From NCBI GenBank assembly GCA_016219645.1, contig JACRLR010000040.1:124001-188000 (forward strand): a DNA stretch of 64,000 bases, in the 5' to 3' direction. This DNA is from Nitrospirota bacterium. Lineage in GTDB: Bacteria > Nitrospirota > Nitrospiria > Nitrospirales > Nitrospiraceae. The notes under the pieces are model-generated. The model was not told the DNA's origin. It did no database searches and worked only from the letters and a program-made list of their open reading frames with translations. Below, piece after piece: positions 54,292-63,436 of the stretch. A program made the position numbers and the translations under genes. The stretch's first letter is position 1. The number at the start of each line of letters is the position of its first letter.

Positions 54292-55824
54292 CTACTGGAG
54301 AGGGGCTACAGAATCATTGGATTTCCGGTCTGAACTGCTCTGGCCAACTGAGGGCGAAATGGACGTTGAGGCAGGATTTCCAGGGACAGATGAGGGCGCT
54401 ACGATGGATGGATCTGCTGAAGCCGCTGGGGTTATCGTGTTCGTTGGAGAGATGGGGGTGCTGCCTTCCGTTGGGCTGAGACGGGACAAGATGGATCCAT
54501 TGTTGCCGGTCTCAGCTGACTTTGCCGCCGGTCCAGACTTTTCTGCGGGTGATTCGGGCGGAGAGAGTACGATATCCACACGACGGTTCTGCTGTCGACC
54601 GACTTCTGTCGCATTGCTGGCAAGCGGCTTTGTATCGCCATAGCCAACCGATGACAGTTTCACCGAATCGATCCCGCCTTTCTCGTTCAAGTAGCGAAGG
54701 ACAGCTCTAGCCCGAGCTTTCGACAAGTCCCAATTCGTGTGGTAGAGCGACTGGAGCGAAGGGCCGATTTCCATGTTATCCGCATGACCCTCGACTCGAA
54801 TCCACTGATCACCGGCAGCGGTCTTGAGGTACGCAATGAGTTGATCGAGTACCGTATAGCCCTCGGACTTGATTGTGGCTTCGCCGGATTCAAACCGAAT
54901 CTGCTTCATGAAGTCACTGAGACTGATGCGAGTTTCGCCAGCAGCATTCTGTACGCGAAACTTGCTTGGGGAAGGAGCCTCAGTTGGAGACACAGTTAGT
55001 GACTGCCGGGGCGTTTGAGAGACCGGGATGACCTCAGCAGCAGGAACCGCGACCCTACTGAAGCGATCACCCTTGAGAATGCGGGAGGTTGATTTTGTAA
55101 TCAAGGCTGTGGCGGTTCGGTCTTCCGTGGACAGGATTTTTAATTCACCCACGACTCGCTGGGGAAGACTCCCTCCGGTCCGGATTACCTTCATTCGATC
55201 CCCCGGTCTGATCCCATCTTCCCGTCCCCGGTCCAGGTACACGACGTTCCTTTGTGCCACAAGGTTCATTGTCCCCATGTTGGATTGAAAGTCCACAACT
55301 CGCCCTTCCATATTACCGGCAGAGGGCTGGTCCACTGCTGCTTCCTCGTCGGCCGGAAGTACGAATCTCATCACCGGATCACCAGGCGATACAGCTGCGT
55401 AGGCCCGAATGACCTGAACAGTGGTCAGCTCCTGATCAATTTGGCTGACCTCAACCACTGCGAGCCGATTAACTAGATGACCGAGGTATTGGCCGGTGGC
55501 CGGATGGAATACCTTGTGCGTTCGTCTGTAGATAGTGAAAAGATCTCCTAGGGCGGCATCGCTGGGATGGTTCAGCCGGAGGTAGAGGACATCCCGGCTT
55601 CCCAATATCATGTGATCTCCGGTTGTCTGATTGTCGCCGGTTATCACATTCACGAACCCATCCTGTGGAGTCGACTGCTGGATGGAGCCGGATGAATAGG
55701 CCAAAGCCTTTTCTCCGAATCTGATCGAATCGAGATTGTCTGCTCCCCAGGCCAGAGGAATGAGCGGTGTGGCTAAGCTCCAGACCATCAGGGAGACGAC
55801 ATGTTTCATTGAATAGTTAGCCAT
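54292..55824 (-). CDS. OmpA-family outer-membrane/peptidoglycan-associated protein
   Basis: 510 residues. The signal peptide spans the first 28 residues (cleavage after AWG-A). The middle 250 residues are beta-rich. An OmpA-like peptidoglycan-binding domain follows at about 305-425, with VEGHADN, LSKARARAVLRYL and GRQQNRRVDIVL. The last 85 residues are Ser/Pro/Thr-rich and probably disordered. It likely links the outer membrane to peptidoglycan. GGACAAC lies before the ATG, and a promoter sits 40 bases further upstream. Confidence 0.82.
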   Translation of the reverse strand: MANYSMKHVVSLMVWSLATPLIPLAWGADNLDSIRFGEKALAYSSGSIQQSTPQDGFVNVITGDNQTTGDHMILGSRDVLYLRLNHPSDAALGDLFTIYRRTHKVFHPATGQYLGHLVNRLAVVEVSQIDQELTTVQVIRAYAAVSPGDPVMRFVLPADEEAAVDQPSAGNMEGRVVDFQSNMGTMNLVAQRNVVYLDRGREDGIRPGDRMKVIRTGGSLPQRVVGELKILSTEDRTATALITKSTSRILKGDRFSRVAVPAAEVIPVSQTPRQSLTVSPTEAPSPSKFRVQNAAGETRISLSDFMKQIRFESGEATIKSEGYTVLDQLIAYLKTAAGDQWIRVEGHADNMEIGPSLQSLYHTNWDLSKARARAVLRYLNEKGGIDSVKLSSVGYGDTKPLASNATEVGRQQNRRVDIVLSPPESPAEKSGPAAKSAETGNNGSILSRLSPTEGSTPISPTNTITPAASADPSIVAPSSVPGNPASTSISPSVGQSSSDRKSNDSVAPLQ

Positions 55825-56440
55825 AATGGTTGTCCTTCATGTGAGGCAAGTATTGCTGTGAAAACCATAGCAAATAGTCTTGTATTGTCAAGGATATTAG
55901 GGTCTTTCACTGCTTGACCCGCGGATTTACTCGATGCTAACCTGATTCAGATTTTGGCTGCTGACAAAGGGGTTCCATTTATGGAATTTGACCAGGTGCC
56001 CGTCCATGATGCTCAACGTCGAGATCCTCCCCGTATCAAGACCCAGATTCACCGACGCAAGAAAGCCAAGGCCTTCTCGGCTCTGGAGCTTGAGTGGGAT
56101 CAAATTTCTGGTATGCCGCCCTCCAGTTTGCGTATGTCATCAGATCGTATGGAACCTACCACAGTCACGATGCGGAGAATTCCGCATAAGTAGATCTGCT
56201 CCGACAGGCCTAAGCAGGTCGTGGGGAGATGGAATCCCTTCGGCTTCGGCTCCACCCGTACGAACTTCAGAAAAGTTTCCATAAGCTGTTGATTTCTCAT
56301 CGCTGGATGATGACTTGTCAAGCAGCAGTGCCTAGGACTATTGGGTCGATCCAGCAGGTCCTTTGAACGCTTGCTATCCCTTAACCCAGAAGATAATATC
56401 AAGCTTTCCTTGTATCTCAAGGTGTTGAAAGGTCAGAGCA
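55825..56440. other. Divergent intergenic region
   Basis: It holds the OmpA-family gene promoter at its left end. Open frames of 80-106 codons on both strands (55954-56193 and 56100-56420) lack ribosome sites and recognised domains. A minus-strand stretch near 56000-56100 (LASVNLGLDTGRIS) reads somewhat protein-like and may be a gene remnant. Confidence 0.4.
55864..55891 (-). promoter_or_regulatory. Sigma-70-type promoter of the OmpA-family gene
   Basis: On the minus strand TTGACA (55886-55891), a 16 bp spacer and TATGGT (55864-55869). Confidence 0.55.
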
Positions 56441-56824
56441 ATGAGCGGCTTTGAGTTACTCTCCGAGTATCTGACCCACTACTTTCCGATCTTGTTCTTT
56501 GTTGTGGTTGCGCTGTTTTTTGGCATCTGGTCGCTGGTTATCAGTTATCTGGTCCAGCCGAAATATCCAGAGCCGGAAAAGCTCTCTTCCTATGAGTGCG
56601 GATCAGAGCCATTTTCAGATGCTCGAATGCCTTTCCCGGTTCGATATTACATTTTCGCGATGCTCTTTGTTATTTTCGATATTGAGGTCATCTTTTTGTA
56701 TCCATGGGCAGTGGTCTTCACGAAGATTGAGTTGATCGGATTGATTGAAATGCTGGTCTTCATCGGATTGTTTTTGGTGGCCTATGTCTATGCTTGGCGC
56801 AAGGGGGCTCTGGAATGGGACTGA
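56441..56824 (+). CDS. nuoA: NADH-quinone oxidoreductase subunit A
   Basis: A 127-residue complex I membrane subunit with three transmembrane helices. The conserved loop [18 protein letters not shown] includes the redox-sensitive Cys, and the second helix carries [15 protein letters not shown]. It forms part of the quinone site and the proton pathway entrance. It is the first gene of the nuo operon; nuoB overlaps its end by 10 bases. Confidence 0.93.
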   Translation: MSGFELLSEYLTHYFPILFFVVVALFFGIWSLVISYLVQPKYPEPEKLSSYECGSEPFSDARMPFPVRYYIFAMLFVIFDIEVIFLYPWAVVFTKIELIGLIEMLVFIGLFLVAYVYAWRKGALEWD

Positions 56825-57342
56825 TCCAAATTGGTCGTCATAGCAAGGACAGCGCCCCCGACATCGTCACTACAACGGTGGAAAAGGCGGTCAATTGGGC
56901 TCGCAAGGGATCGCTGTGGCCTATGACGTTTGGCCTGGCCTGCTGTGCAATCGAAATGATTGCCGCAGTCTCGTCACGGTACGATATGGACCGCTATGGT
57001 GCCGGTGTGTTCCGGGCCTCGCCACGCCAGTCCGATCTGATGCTCGTGGCCGGTACAGTTTGCCGACGGATGGCCCCCGTCATTCGAAAACTGTACGATC
57101 AGATGCCTGAGCCGAAATATGTCATCGCGATGGGATCTTGCGCCACGTCAGGCAATATCTACGACAGTTATAGCGTCGTCCAGGGTGTCGATCGTTTCGT
57201 GCCAGTCGATATCTATGTGCCCGGTTGCCCTCCCACGCCTGAGGCGCTCTTTGACGGTATCCTCAAGCTACAAGAGCGAATCATGCTAAAGCGTGTGTTC
57301 GTGAGACAACCGGATCAGGTCAAGCCTAGCCACAAAATATAG
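56815..57342 (+). CDS. nuoB: NADH-quinone oxidoreductase subunit B
   Basis: A 175-residue peripheral-arm subunit carrying Fe-S cluster N2. Ligands are the tandem Cys pair in [16 protein letters not shown] and VPGCPPTP. It passes electrons to quinone. The ATG overlapping the nuoA stop is chosen; an in-frame codon 7 residues earlier has no support. Confidence 0.95.
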   Translation: MGLIQIGRHSKDSAPDIVTTTVEKAVNWARKGSLWPMTFGLACCAIEMIAAVSSRYDMDRYGAGVFRASPRQSDLMLVAGTVCRRMAPVIRKLYDQMPEPKYVIAMGSCATSGNIYDSYSVVQGVDRFVPVDIYVPGCPPTPEALFDGILKLQERIMLKRVFVRQPDQVKPSHKI

Positions 57343-57352
57343 GTCTCGACCA

Positions 57353-57856
57353 ATGTCCTTGCAGCAACTGGCCAGCCGACTTGAAGAAAGCTTTGCCACC
57401 GGCTTCGTAAAGGCCGTCGAATGGCGTGGCGAGCTTGCCGTGACCGTGATGCGGGATCGACTCCATGACGTTGCACAATTCCTTCGTGACGACCCGGCCA
57501 TGGACTTCGATTATATTGTGCATGTGAGTTCGGTCGATTGGCCCGACGACGACGATCGGTTTGAAGTCGTGTATGAGTTCTACTCCATCAAGAAGTGCCA
57601 TCGCATCAGGCTCAAGACCAGGGTACCAGAATCGGACTGTATCGTGGATTCCCTCACGGATCTCTGGAAGGGCGCGGATTTTATGGAGCGCGAAGTGTAC
57701 GACATGATGGGAATCCGCTTCCGGCATCATCCGGATCTCCGACGGATCCTTTTACCGGACGATTACTCAGAAGGCTATCCGCTACGGAAAGATTTTCCGC
57801 TCCGTGGCAAGGGCTGGCGCGACACGTTTGAGTTCCTCGACGAAACGACTCGATAG
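57353..57856 (+). CDS. nuoC: NADH-quinone oxidoreductase subunit C
   Basis: A 167-residue 30 kDa-type subunit: the DFDYIVHVSSVDW strand region, VPESDCIVDSLTDLWKGADFMEREVYDMMGI and the RRILLPDDYSEGYPLRKDFP signature. It is a structural part of the hydrophilic arm and a separate gene here, not fused to nuoD. 10 bases separate it from nuoB. Confidence 0.94.
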   Translation: MSLQQLASRLEESFATGFVKAVEWRGELAVTVMRDRLHDVAQFLRDDPAMDFDYIVHVSSVDWPDDDDRFEVVYEFYSIKKCHRIRLKTRVPESDCIVDSLTDLWKGADFMEREVYDMMGIRFRHHPDLRRILLPDDYSEGYPLRKDFPLRGKGWRDTFEFLDETTR

Positions 57857-57864
57857 GACAGACG

Positions 57865-59109
57865 ATGGCCATAGAAGATCAGCGAACAACCGTCTACAAA
57901 ATCGATCCGGCTCACCCGGAAAGCGAGACTCTCCCAACGTTACGTTCAGAGGAACTCTTGCTCAACATGGGGCCTCAACACCCTGCGACTCACGGGGTAT
58001 TGAAAGTCATTCTCGAATTGGAAGGAGAACGCCTCGTCAAATCGACTCCTGTACTGGGATATTTGCACCGCGGTGTGGAGAAGCTGGCAGAAGACGGCAC
58101 TTATCACCAATTTATTCCCCACACCGACCGGTTGGACTATGTCTGCGCGATGTACAACAATTTTGCATACTGCCGCGCGGTCGAGAAGCTTATGAATATC
58201 ACCGTGCCCGACCGTGCAGAATATCTACGCACCATCGTGGCGGAGATACAACGGATCATCGGGCATCAGTTTTGGCTCGGTACCCAGGCCCTCGACATCG
58301 GAGCCATGGGCGTCTTTTTCTATTGTTTCCGGGACCGGGAAATTCTGATGGACTGGTTCGACGAACTCTGCGGCGCGCGCCTCACAACCAGTTGGTATCG
58401 CATCGGCGGCGTTGAGCGAGACTTCACGCCCTCGCTGTTCGGGAAGCTGAAGCAGTTTCTGGACTATTTTCCGCCGAAAATAGACGAGTATGTGGTGTTC
58501 CTCGAAAAGAACCGAATCTGGCTCGGAAGGACCAAGGGAGTGGCCATCATCTCGGCGGAAGACGCGGTGAGTTTCGGGCTGAGCGGGCCGACGCTCCGTG
58601 GCTCTGGTGTCGACTACGACCTCCGTAAGGCCGAGCCCTATTCGGCCTATGCGAAATGCGAATTCAGTGTGCCTCTCGGTAAGAACGGTGACACGTATGA
58701 TCGGTATTGGATTCGCGTTCAAGAACTGTACGAGAGCATCAAAATCATCCGGCAATGCCTGGAACAGATGCAGGATGGACCTATTATGGCTGATGTGCCG
58801 AGCGTGACGTTGCCGCCGAAGCAACGAGTCTTTACGAATTTGGAGTCCATGATCCAGCAATTCAAGCTGTTCTCGCAGGGCTTCGACGCTCCTCCGGGGG
58901 AAATCTATTGCGGGACCGAAGCGCACAAGGGGGAATTGGGATTCTACATCGTCAGCACCGGCGGCGGGAAACCCTACCGCTTGAAAATTCGCGCCCCCTC
59001 TTTTATTCACATGGGCGCCTTCGACCATATGTCCAGGGGCTATATGATCTCCGATGCGGTCACGATCTTCGGGACCTATGACATAGTGATGGGGGAGTGT
59101 GACAGATAA
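57865..59109 (+). CDS. nuoD: NADH-quinone oxidoreductase subunit D
   Basis: A 414-residue 49 kDa subunit. NMGPQHPATHGVLK near the N-terminus and the quinone-site His/Tyr region are present, as are LGTQALDIGAMGVFFY and the C-terminal IFGTYDIVMGECDR. It derives from [NiFe]-hydrogenase large subunits but lacks their metal ligands. nuoG follows in place of the usual nuoE-nuoF. Confidence 0.95.
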   Translation: MAIEDQRTTVYKIDPAHPESETLPTLRSEELLLNMGPQHPATHGVLKVILELEGERLVKSTPVLGYLHRGVEKLAEDGTYHQFIPHTDRLDYVCAMYNNFAYCRAVEKLMNITVPDRAEYLRTIVAEIQRIIGHQFWLGTQALDIGAMGVFFYCFRDREILMDWFDELCGARLTTSWYRIGGVERDFTPSLFGKLKQFLDYFPPKIDEYVVFLEKNRIWLGRTKGVAIISAEDAVSFGLSGPTLRGSGVDYDLRKAEPYSAYAKCEFSVPLGKNGDTYDRYWIRVQELYESIKIIRQCLEQMQDGPIMADVPSVTLPPKQRVFTNLESMIQQFKLFSQGFDAPPGEIYCGTEAHKGELGFYIVSTGGGKPYRLKIRAPSFIHMGAFDHMSRGYMISDAVTIFGTYDIVMGECDR

Positions 59110-59113
59110 CAGA

Positions 59114-59199
59114 AATGTTTAATGCTAAATGTTCAATTGTGAATGGTGGGACGGTTTTTCAATTCAACATTGAAAATTCAACATTCAACATTCAACATT
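59114..59199. repeat. Paired inverted heptamer arrays upstream of nuoG
   Basis: The left arm has five 7 bp units (AATGTTT, AATGCTA, AATGTTC, AATTGTG, AATGGTG; 59114-59148). The right arm is mainly CAACATT (59165-59199: one GAAAATT among four CAACATT). The arms are inverted and can pair. It fills the nuoD-nuoG gap, right before the nuoG ribosome site. Confidence 0.85.
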
Positions 59200-59208
59200 C
59201 GGAGCAAT

Positions 59209-61905
59209 ATGGGACTAAAGCCAGCAACTAATCCTGAGGTGGAAGCAGCCGAGATCGAACTGTCGATCGACGGAAAGTCTGTGATGGCAAAGAGCGGGGT
59301 CTCGCTCTATGACGTCATCTCGAGCACGGGAAAGATTATCCCCGCCATGTGCTACCACTATACCTTCGATCCATTCGGCTCTTGTGGCATGTGTTTGGTC
59401 ATGCAGGAAGGCAAGAAGGCGCCTGTTCGTTCCTGCTCTGCCAAAGCGACCGCCGGGATGATCATCAGGACAGAGGGAGATGATCTCTTCCAAGCCAGGA
59501 AAAAGGCCGTGGAAAAACATCTCTCGGTCCATCCCCTCGACTGCCCTGTCTGTGACGCCGACGGTCAATGTGAACTGCAAGACACAGCCTTTCAGCATGG
59601 GGTGACGAACCTGGCGAACGCGAAACAGAAATTTATTCCGGAAGATACTCGCAGCCCCGCGCTCGACTTTAATATGAACCGTTGCATTGCCTGCGCGGAA
59701 TGCATCAACGTGTGCAAAGACGTGCTGATGATCGACGCGCTTCAGTTCATGAAAAAGGGGGGGTTCAATCAAGTCGTGCCAAAGGGAGATCTCGCACTGT
59801 CCTGTGAGTTTTGCGGGGACTGTCTCGCCGTCTGCCCGGTCGGCGCCATCACGAACAAGTTCTCAAAATATTTGTACAAGCCGTGGCAGATGAAGAAAAC
59901 AACCACGACGTGTAATTACTGCGGGGATGGTTGTCAGATGTACCTTGAGACCAAGGATGCTGAAGTGGTCCGCGTGACCTCGCCGCTGTCCTGGAAGAAC
60001 AAATGGGGCGACAGGGCCGATACGGCTAAAGGGCACGGTGGACTCTGTGTTCGGGGGCGCTTCGGGTTCGAGTACATCGATAGTCCGGCACGTCTGAAAC
60101 AACCGCTCCTTCGCAAAGGCAATCAACTCGTTGAATCCCCGTGGCTCGAGACCATGCACCAGGTGGTTGATCGGTTCTCAGAAATTCAACGGAAGCACGG
60201 ACCTGACGCGATTGCCGGCTTAATCACGGCCCGTTGCACGAATGAAGAACTCTATCTCTTCCAGAAACTCATGCGCGCCGGGTTTCGGACCAACCATCTT
60301 GACAGCAGCGCCCGCTACGGCCACCTCAATTTCGTGCAGGCCTCTCGGCATGCTTTGGGAATAGGGCGGAATCCAAACGACTGGGAAGATCTGACGAAAG
60401 CCAAAGCCGTGATACTCATTGGCTCGAACATCACGGAAACAAACCCACTCACGGCCGTTCGCATCAAAGAGGCGATTCGTGTCTATAAAGCGCAAGTGGT
60501 GGTCCTTGATTCTGCCATCACGAACATCGCCAAGCTGGCGTCCCATCCGATCCTGATCAAGCCCGGAACAGAAGGCCTCGTGATCGATGGGATCGTGAAG
60601 GCCACCCTGGAGCTGGATTTAATCGATGACAACAGTACTCAGAAGTATCCATCGGCATTCAAGGCTTTGAAGGAGGCCGTGGCCCACATATCGCTGGAGC
60701 AGGTGGCCGCGCAGACCGGCATGCCGGTCGAGTCATTGAAAGAAACTGCGGCGATCTTTGCCGTAGCACCCAGATCCATCATCATCTGTGCCGAAGGGAT
60801 TGTTCGGCGCCCCGACGGTTATCAGAACGTCATGAAACTGATTGACCTGGCCTGGATCACGGGCAAGCTGGGCCGGCCCGGCTGTGGGGTGAATACGCTT
60901 ACGGAAGAGCCCAATGAGCAGGGTGCGGTGGATATGGGGGTTGCGCCGGAATACCTTCCCGGTCAAAGCTCATTCAACGATCAGGAAGCACGCGACCGGT
61001 TTGCCAAGGCCTGGGGTGTCACGCTTCCGGCGGCTGGGTCCGGCGCGAATCTCACAGAGATCCTCAAGCGCTGCAGGAACGGTCAAATCAGGGCCCTCTA
61101 TGTGATCGGAGAAAATCCGCTTGCTACGTTGCCCACATCGATGGAGGTCCGTGCAGCATTGGATCGATTGGAGTTACTCGTCGTCCAGGATCCATTTTTG
61201 ACTGAAACTGCCCGCATGGCCCATGCCGTGCTCCCTGCTTGTACCTTTGCGGAAAAAGACGGGACTTTCACAAATCTGGAAGGGCGAGTCCTGCGGGTTC
61301 GTGAAGCCCTCGATCCCATCGGGGAAAGTTTGCCGGATTGGCACATCATGACGGCGCTGGCTAATGCACTAGGCTGTCAGTGGGAGTACGCCTCTTCGAA
61401 CGATATTCAAGCCGAGATCATGAAACTGCTTCCCGGGTACTACAACCTTGGGCAACCGCGCAAGGTTGCACCGACCAGGGATTCCTATTTCTTGGACGAC
61501 TATGCGGCCGATGCGGCGGCGCGCTACCGAATCTCCACGCCGATAGACTCCAAAAATGAGCGACCTTTTGTGTTGCTGATGGGACAAGCCTTGTACCATT
61601 CAGGTAAGATGTCGACCAAAGCCCCAGGGCTCATCACGATCGGTCCGAATACCGGACGACTCAGGATGAATCCACAAGATATGGAACGTCTTGCAGTGGG
61701 TGAGGGGATGACGGTACGGCTCACATCGGATTGCGGTTCTCTGCAATTGGCGGTGCAGCCCGATCAATCCATCGGGCCGCTGACGTGCTTCTTTCCGGAG
61801 CATTTCAATGAGCCGCCGGTGAAAGACCTGATGTCGGTCCAGATTGATCCGGTGACCGGAGTCCCCTCGTTCAAGCAGACCAGCGTGACGATCGAAAAAG
61901 TGTAA
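59209..61905 (+). CDS. nuoG: NADH-quinone oxidoreductase subunit G
   Basis: 898 residues with the N-terminal [2Fe-2S] ligands (CYHYTFDPFGSCGMC), the His/Cys N3 motif HPLDCPVCDADGQC, two CxxCxxC 4Fe-4S sets (CIACAECINVC, CEFCGDCLAVCP) and the extra N7-type CNYCGDGC. A long formate-dehydrogenase-like domain without molybdenum activity follows. It carries electrons from the NADH module, or from another donor if NuoEF are absent. GGAG lies directly before the chosen ATG, just after the repeat array. Confidence 0.93.
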   Translation: MGLKPATNPEVEAAEIELSIDGKSVMAKSGVSLYDVISSTGKIIPAMCYHYTFDPFGSCGMCLVMQEGKKAPVRSCSAKATAGMIIRTEGDDLFQARKKAVEKHLSVHPLDCPVCDADGQCELQDTAFQHGVTNLANAKQKFIPEDTRSPALDFNMNRCIACAECINVCKDVLMIDALQFMKKGGFNQVVPKGDLALSCEFCGDCLAVCPVGAITNKFSKYLYKPWQMKKTTTTCNYCGDGCQMYLETKDAEVVRVTSPLSWKNKWGDRADTAKGHGGLCVRGRFGFEYIDSPARLKQPLLRKGNQLVESPWLETMHQVVDRFSEIQRKHGPDAIAGLITARCTNEELYLFQKLMRAGFRTNHLDSSARYGHLNFVQASRHALGIGRNPNDWEDLTKAKAVILIGSNITETNPLTAVRIKEAIRVYKAQVVVLDSAITNIAKLASHPILIKPGTEGLVIDGIVKATLELDLIDDNSTQKYPSAFKALKEAVAHISLEQVAAQTGMPVESLKETAAIFAVAPRSIIICAEGIVRRPDGYQNVMKLIDLAWITGKLGRPGCGVNTLTEEPNEQGAVDMGVAPEYLPGQSSFNDQEARDRFAKAWGVTLPAAGSGANLTEILKRCRNGQIRALYVIGENPLATLPTSMEVRAALDRLELLVVQDPFLTETARMAHAVLPACTFAEKDGTFTNLEGRVLRVREALDPIGESLPDWHIMTALANALGCQWEYASSNDIQAEIMKLLPGYYNLGQPRKVAPTRDSYFLDDYAADAAARYRISTPIDSKNERPFVLLMGQALYHSGKMSTKAPGLITIGPNTGRLRMNPQDMERLAVGEGMTVRLTSDCGSLQLAVQPDQSIGPLTCFFPEHFNEPPVKDLMSVQIDPVTGVPSFKQTSVTIEKV

Positions 61906-61924
61906 AGGCGAGCAGAACGTACAC

Positions 61925-62512
61925 ATGAGCGTTGCCACACTGACAAAGCAGATCCTCAGAGCCGCGTTGTTCTATGAGATCTGGGACGCGATGAAAGTCA
62001 CGTTCAAACACATGTTTCACAAGCCCATCACCTTTCAGTATCCACGAGAGCAACGCACCCTTCCCGATACTCACCGGGGGGCACTCGCACTCTTGCGCTA
62101 TGACGATCACCGGGAACGCTGTGTCGGCTGTGACCTCTGTGAGGCGGCTTGTCCGTCTCGCTGTATCAAGGTCATCAGCTCGGAGGACGCGGAGCGTCCG
62201 CTGCAACGATTTGCCAGCGAGTTTTACATCGACATTACGAAATGCGTCTTTTGCGGCTACTGTGTCGAGGCTTGTCCGGTCAATGCGTTGGCGATGACAA
62301 AGGTGTATGAGTTCTCGACCCACGATAAACGCACCTTACTGTTCGATAAGAAGAGGCTGTACGAAATCGGTGAACGCCATCTCGAAGATGCAAAAAAATA
62401 CTTGTACGCGCATAATCAAGAAGCGAATGTTGAGGAAAGCAGGGAATATCGCTATTACTTCCCGCAATCGGTACTGAAACCGACTCAACCACCCCCTAAG
62501 CATCTAGGCTGA
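61925..62512 (+). CDS. nuoI: NADH-quinone oxidoreductase subunit I
   Basis: A 195-residue TYKY-type subunit with two [4Fe-4S] motifs, CVGCDLCEAACP and CVFCGYCVEACP, holding clusters N6a and N6b that link NuoG to NuoB. An N-terminal amphipathic helix anchors it to the membrane arm. It lies directly after nuoG, where nuoH is expected. Confidence 0.95.
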   Translation: MSVATLTKQILRAALFYEIWDAMKVTFKHMFHKPITFQYPREQRTLPDTHRGALALLRYDDHRERCVGCDLCEAACPSRCIKVISSEDAERPLQRFASEFYIDITKCVFCGYCVEACPVNALAMTKVYEFSTHDKRTLLFDKKRLYEIGERHLEDAKKYLYAHNQEANVEESREYRYYFPQSVLKPTQPPPKHLG

Positions 62513-62520
62513 GTCGATCG

Positions 62521-63045
62521 ATGGTTGTCGTTTTCTTTACCTACTTCGCCCTGGCCAGTATTGCTGCAGGTGTCTTGACAGTCGCGCTCAAGCATCCTGT
62601 GCATTGCGGTCTGGCGCTTCTGGCCCTCTTGGTTCACGTCTCCGGACTCTTCATCCTCCTCAATGCCGAGTTTATCTGGGCCATGCAGGTCATCGCGTAC
62701 GCCGGTGCGATCCTCGTCTTGTACCTCTTCGTCCTGATGCTCATGAACTTGAAGACCGATGACCGCTATTTCCACTCCTCCTATCTGTACTTTCTGGTTC
62801 CTGCAGTCATCGGGTCCTTGTACGTGTTGGCGCTCCTGGTCCGGTCACCCTTCGGGGGCGCAAAGGGCAACGCGACGACTGCAGTGGTCCTTCAGGATGG
62901 CGATACCCACGCGGTCGGGATCACGATGTTCAGCGACTATCTGTTGCAGTTCGAAATCGTTGGAGTATTCCTGTTGGGCGCCGTCATCGGAGCGATCGTG
63001 CTGGCAAAAACCCCCAAACCGATCAACAAAGAAAATAAGGCGTAA
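62521..63045 (+). CDS. nuoJ: NADH-quinone oxidoreductase subunit J
   Basis: A 174-residue membrane subunit with five predicted helices, including the VIAYAGAILVLYLFVLMLMN helix with the pi-bulge region found in NuoJ. It contributes to the proton path next to NuoA and NuoK. It starts 8 bases after nuoI. Confidence 0.93.
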   Translation: MVVVFFTYFALASIAAGVLTVALKHPVHCGLALLALLVHVSGLFILLNAEFIWAMQVIAYAGAILVLYLFVLMLMNLKTDDRYFHSSYLYFLVPAVIGSLYVLALLVRSPFGGAKGNATTAVVLQDGDTHAVGITMFSDYLLQFEIVGVFLLGAVIGAIVLAKTPKPINKENKA

Positions 63046-63053
63046 CAGGTCAC

Positions 63054-63123
63054 GCGTGAGGGAACGAGCGACAAGAGAACAGACAAGGGTTTGCGCGCCT
63101 CACGCCTCACGCCTCACGCCTCA
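63054..63123. repeat. Heptamer array upstream of nuoK
   Basis: Four perfect CGCCTCA units (63096-63123). An inverted piece, GCGTGAGG (63054-63061), sits about 35 bases earlier and can pair with CCTCACGC within the array. It ends 9 bases before the nuoK start. Confidence 0.82.
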
Positions 63124-63132
63124 CACGTAACT

Positions 63133-63435
63133 ATGGTTCCTCTCAGCGCATATATTGCCGTCGGTGCCGTGCTCTTTATCACAGGCCTGCTCGGCGTCTT
63201 GATCAGACGGAACTTCATCATCGTGCTGATGTCCGTCGAGATCATGTTGAACGCGGCGAACATCAACCTCGTGGCCTTTTCCTATTACCTGGAATCAATG
63301 GCAGGTCAACTGGTGGCTCTCTTTATCATCGCCATCGCAGCAGGGGAGGCAGCCATCGGATTGGCCATCATCATCGTCGTATTCCGTGGAAAGATCTCCA
63401 CGAACGTAGACGAGATGAACCTCTTAAAATGGTAA
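63133..63435 (+). CDS. nuoK: NADH-quinone oxidoreductase subunit K
   Basis: 100 residues with three transmembrane helices. The conserved Glu residues lie in LMSVEIMLNAANINLVAF and AAGEAAIGLAI. It belongs to the antiporter-like proton path of complex I. The start at MVPLSAYI follows the repeat array; upstream in-frame codons are repeat sequence. Confidence 0.94.
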   Translation: MVPLSAYIAVGAVLFITGLLGVLIRRNFIIVLMSVEIMLNAANINLVAFSYYLESMAGQLVALFIIAIAAGEAAIGLAIIIVVFRGKISTNVDEMNLLKW

Positions 63436-63436
63436 C

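Noticed and set aside
56100-56420. 106-codon frame on the minus strand upstream of nuoA
   Set aside because: No recognised domain, no ribosome site, and it would occupy the nuo promoter region.
59114-59199. CRISPR-like array
   Set aside because: The units are 7 bp with no spacers of constant length and no cas genes nearby; these are tandem heptamers.
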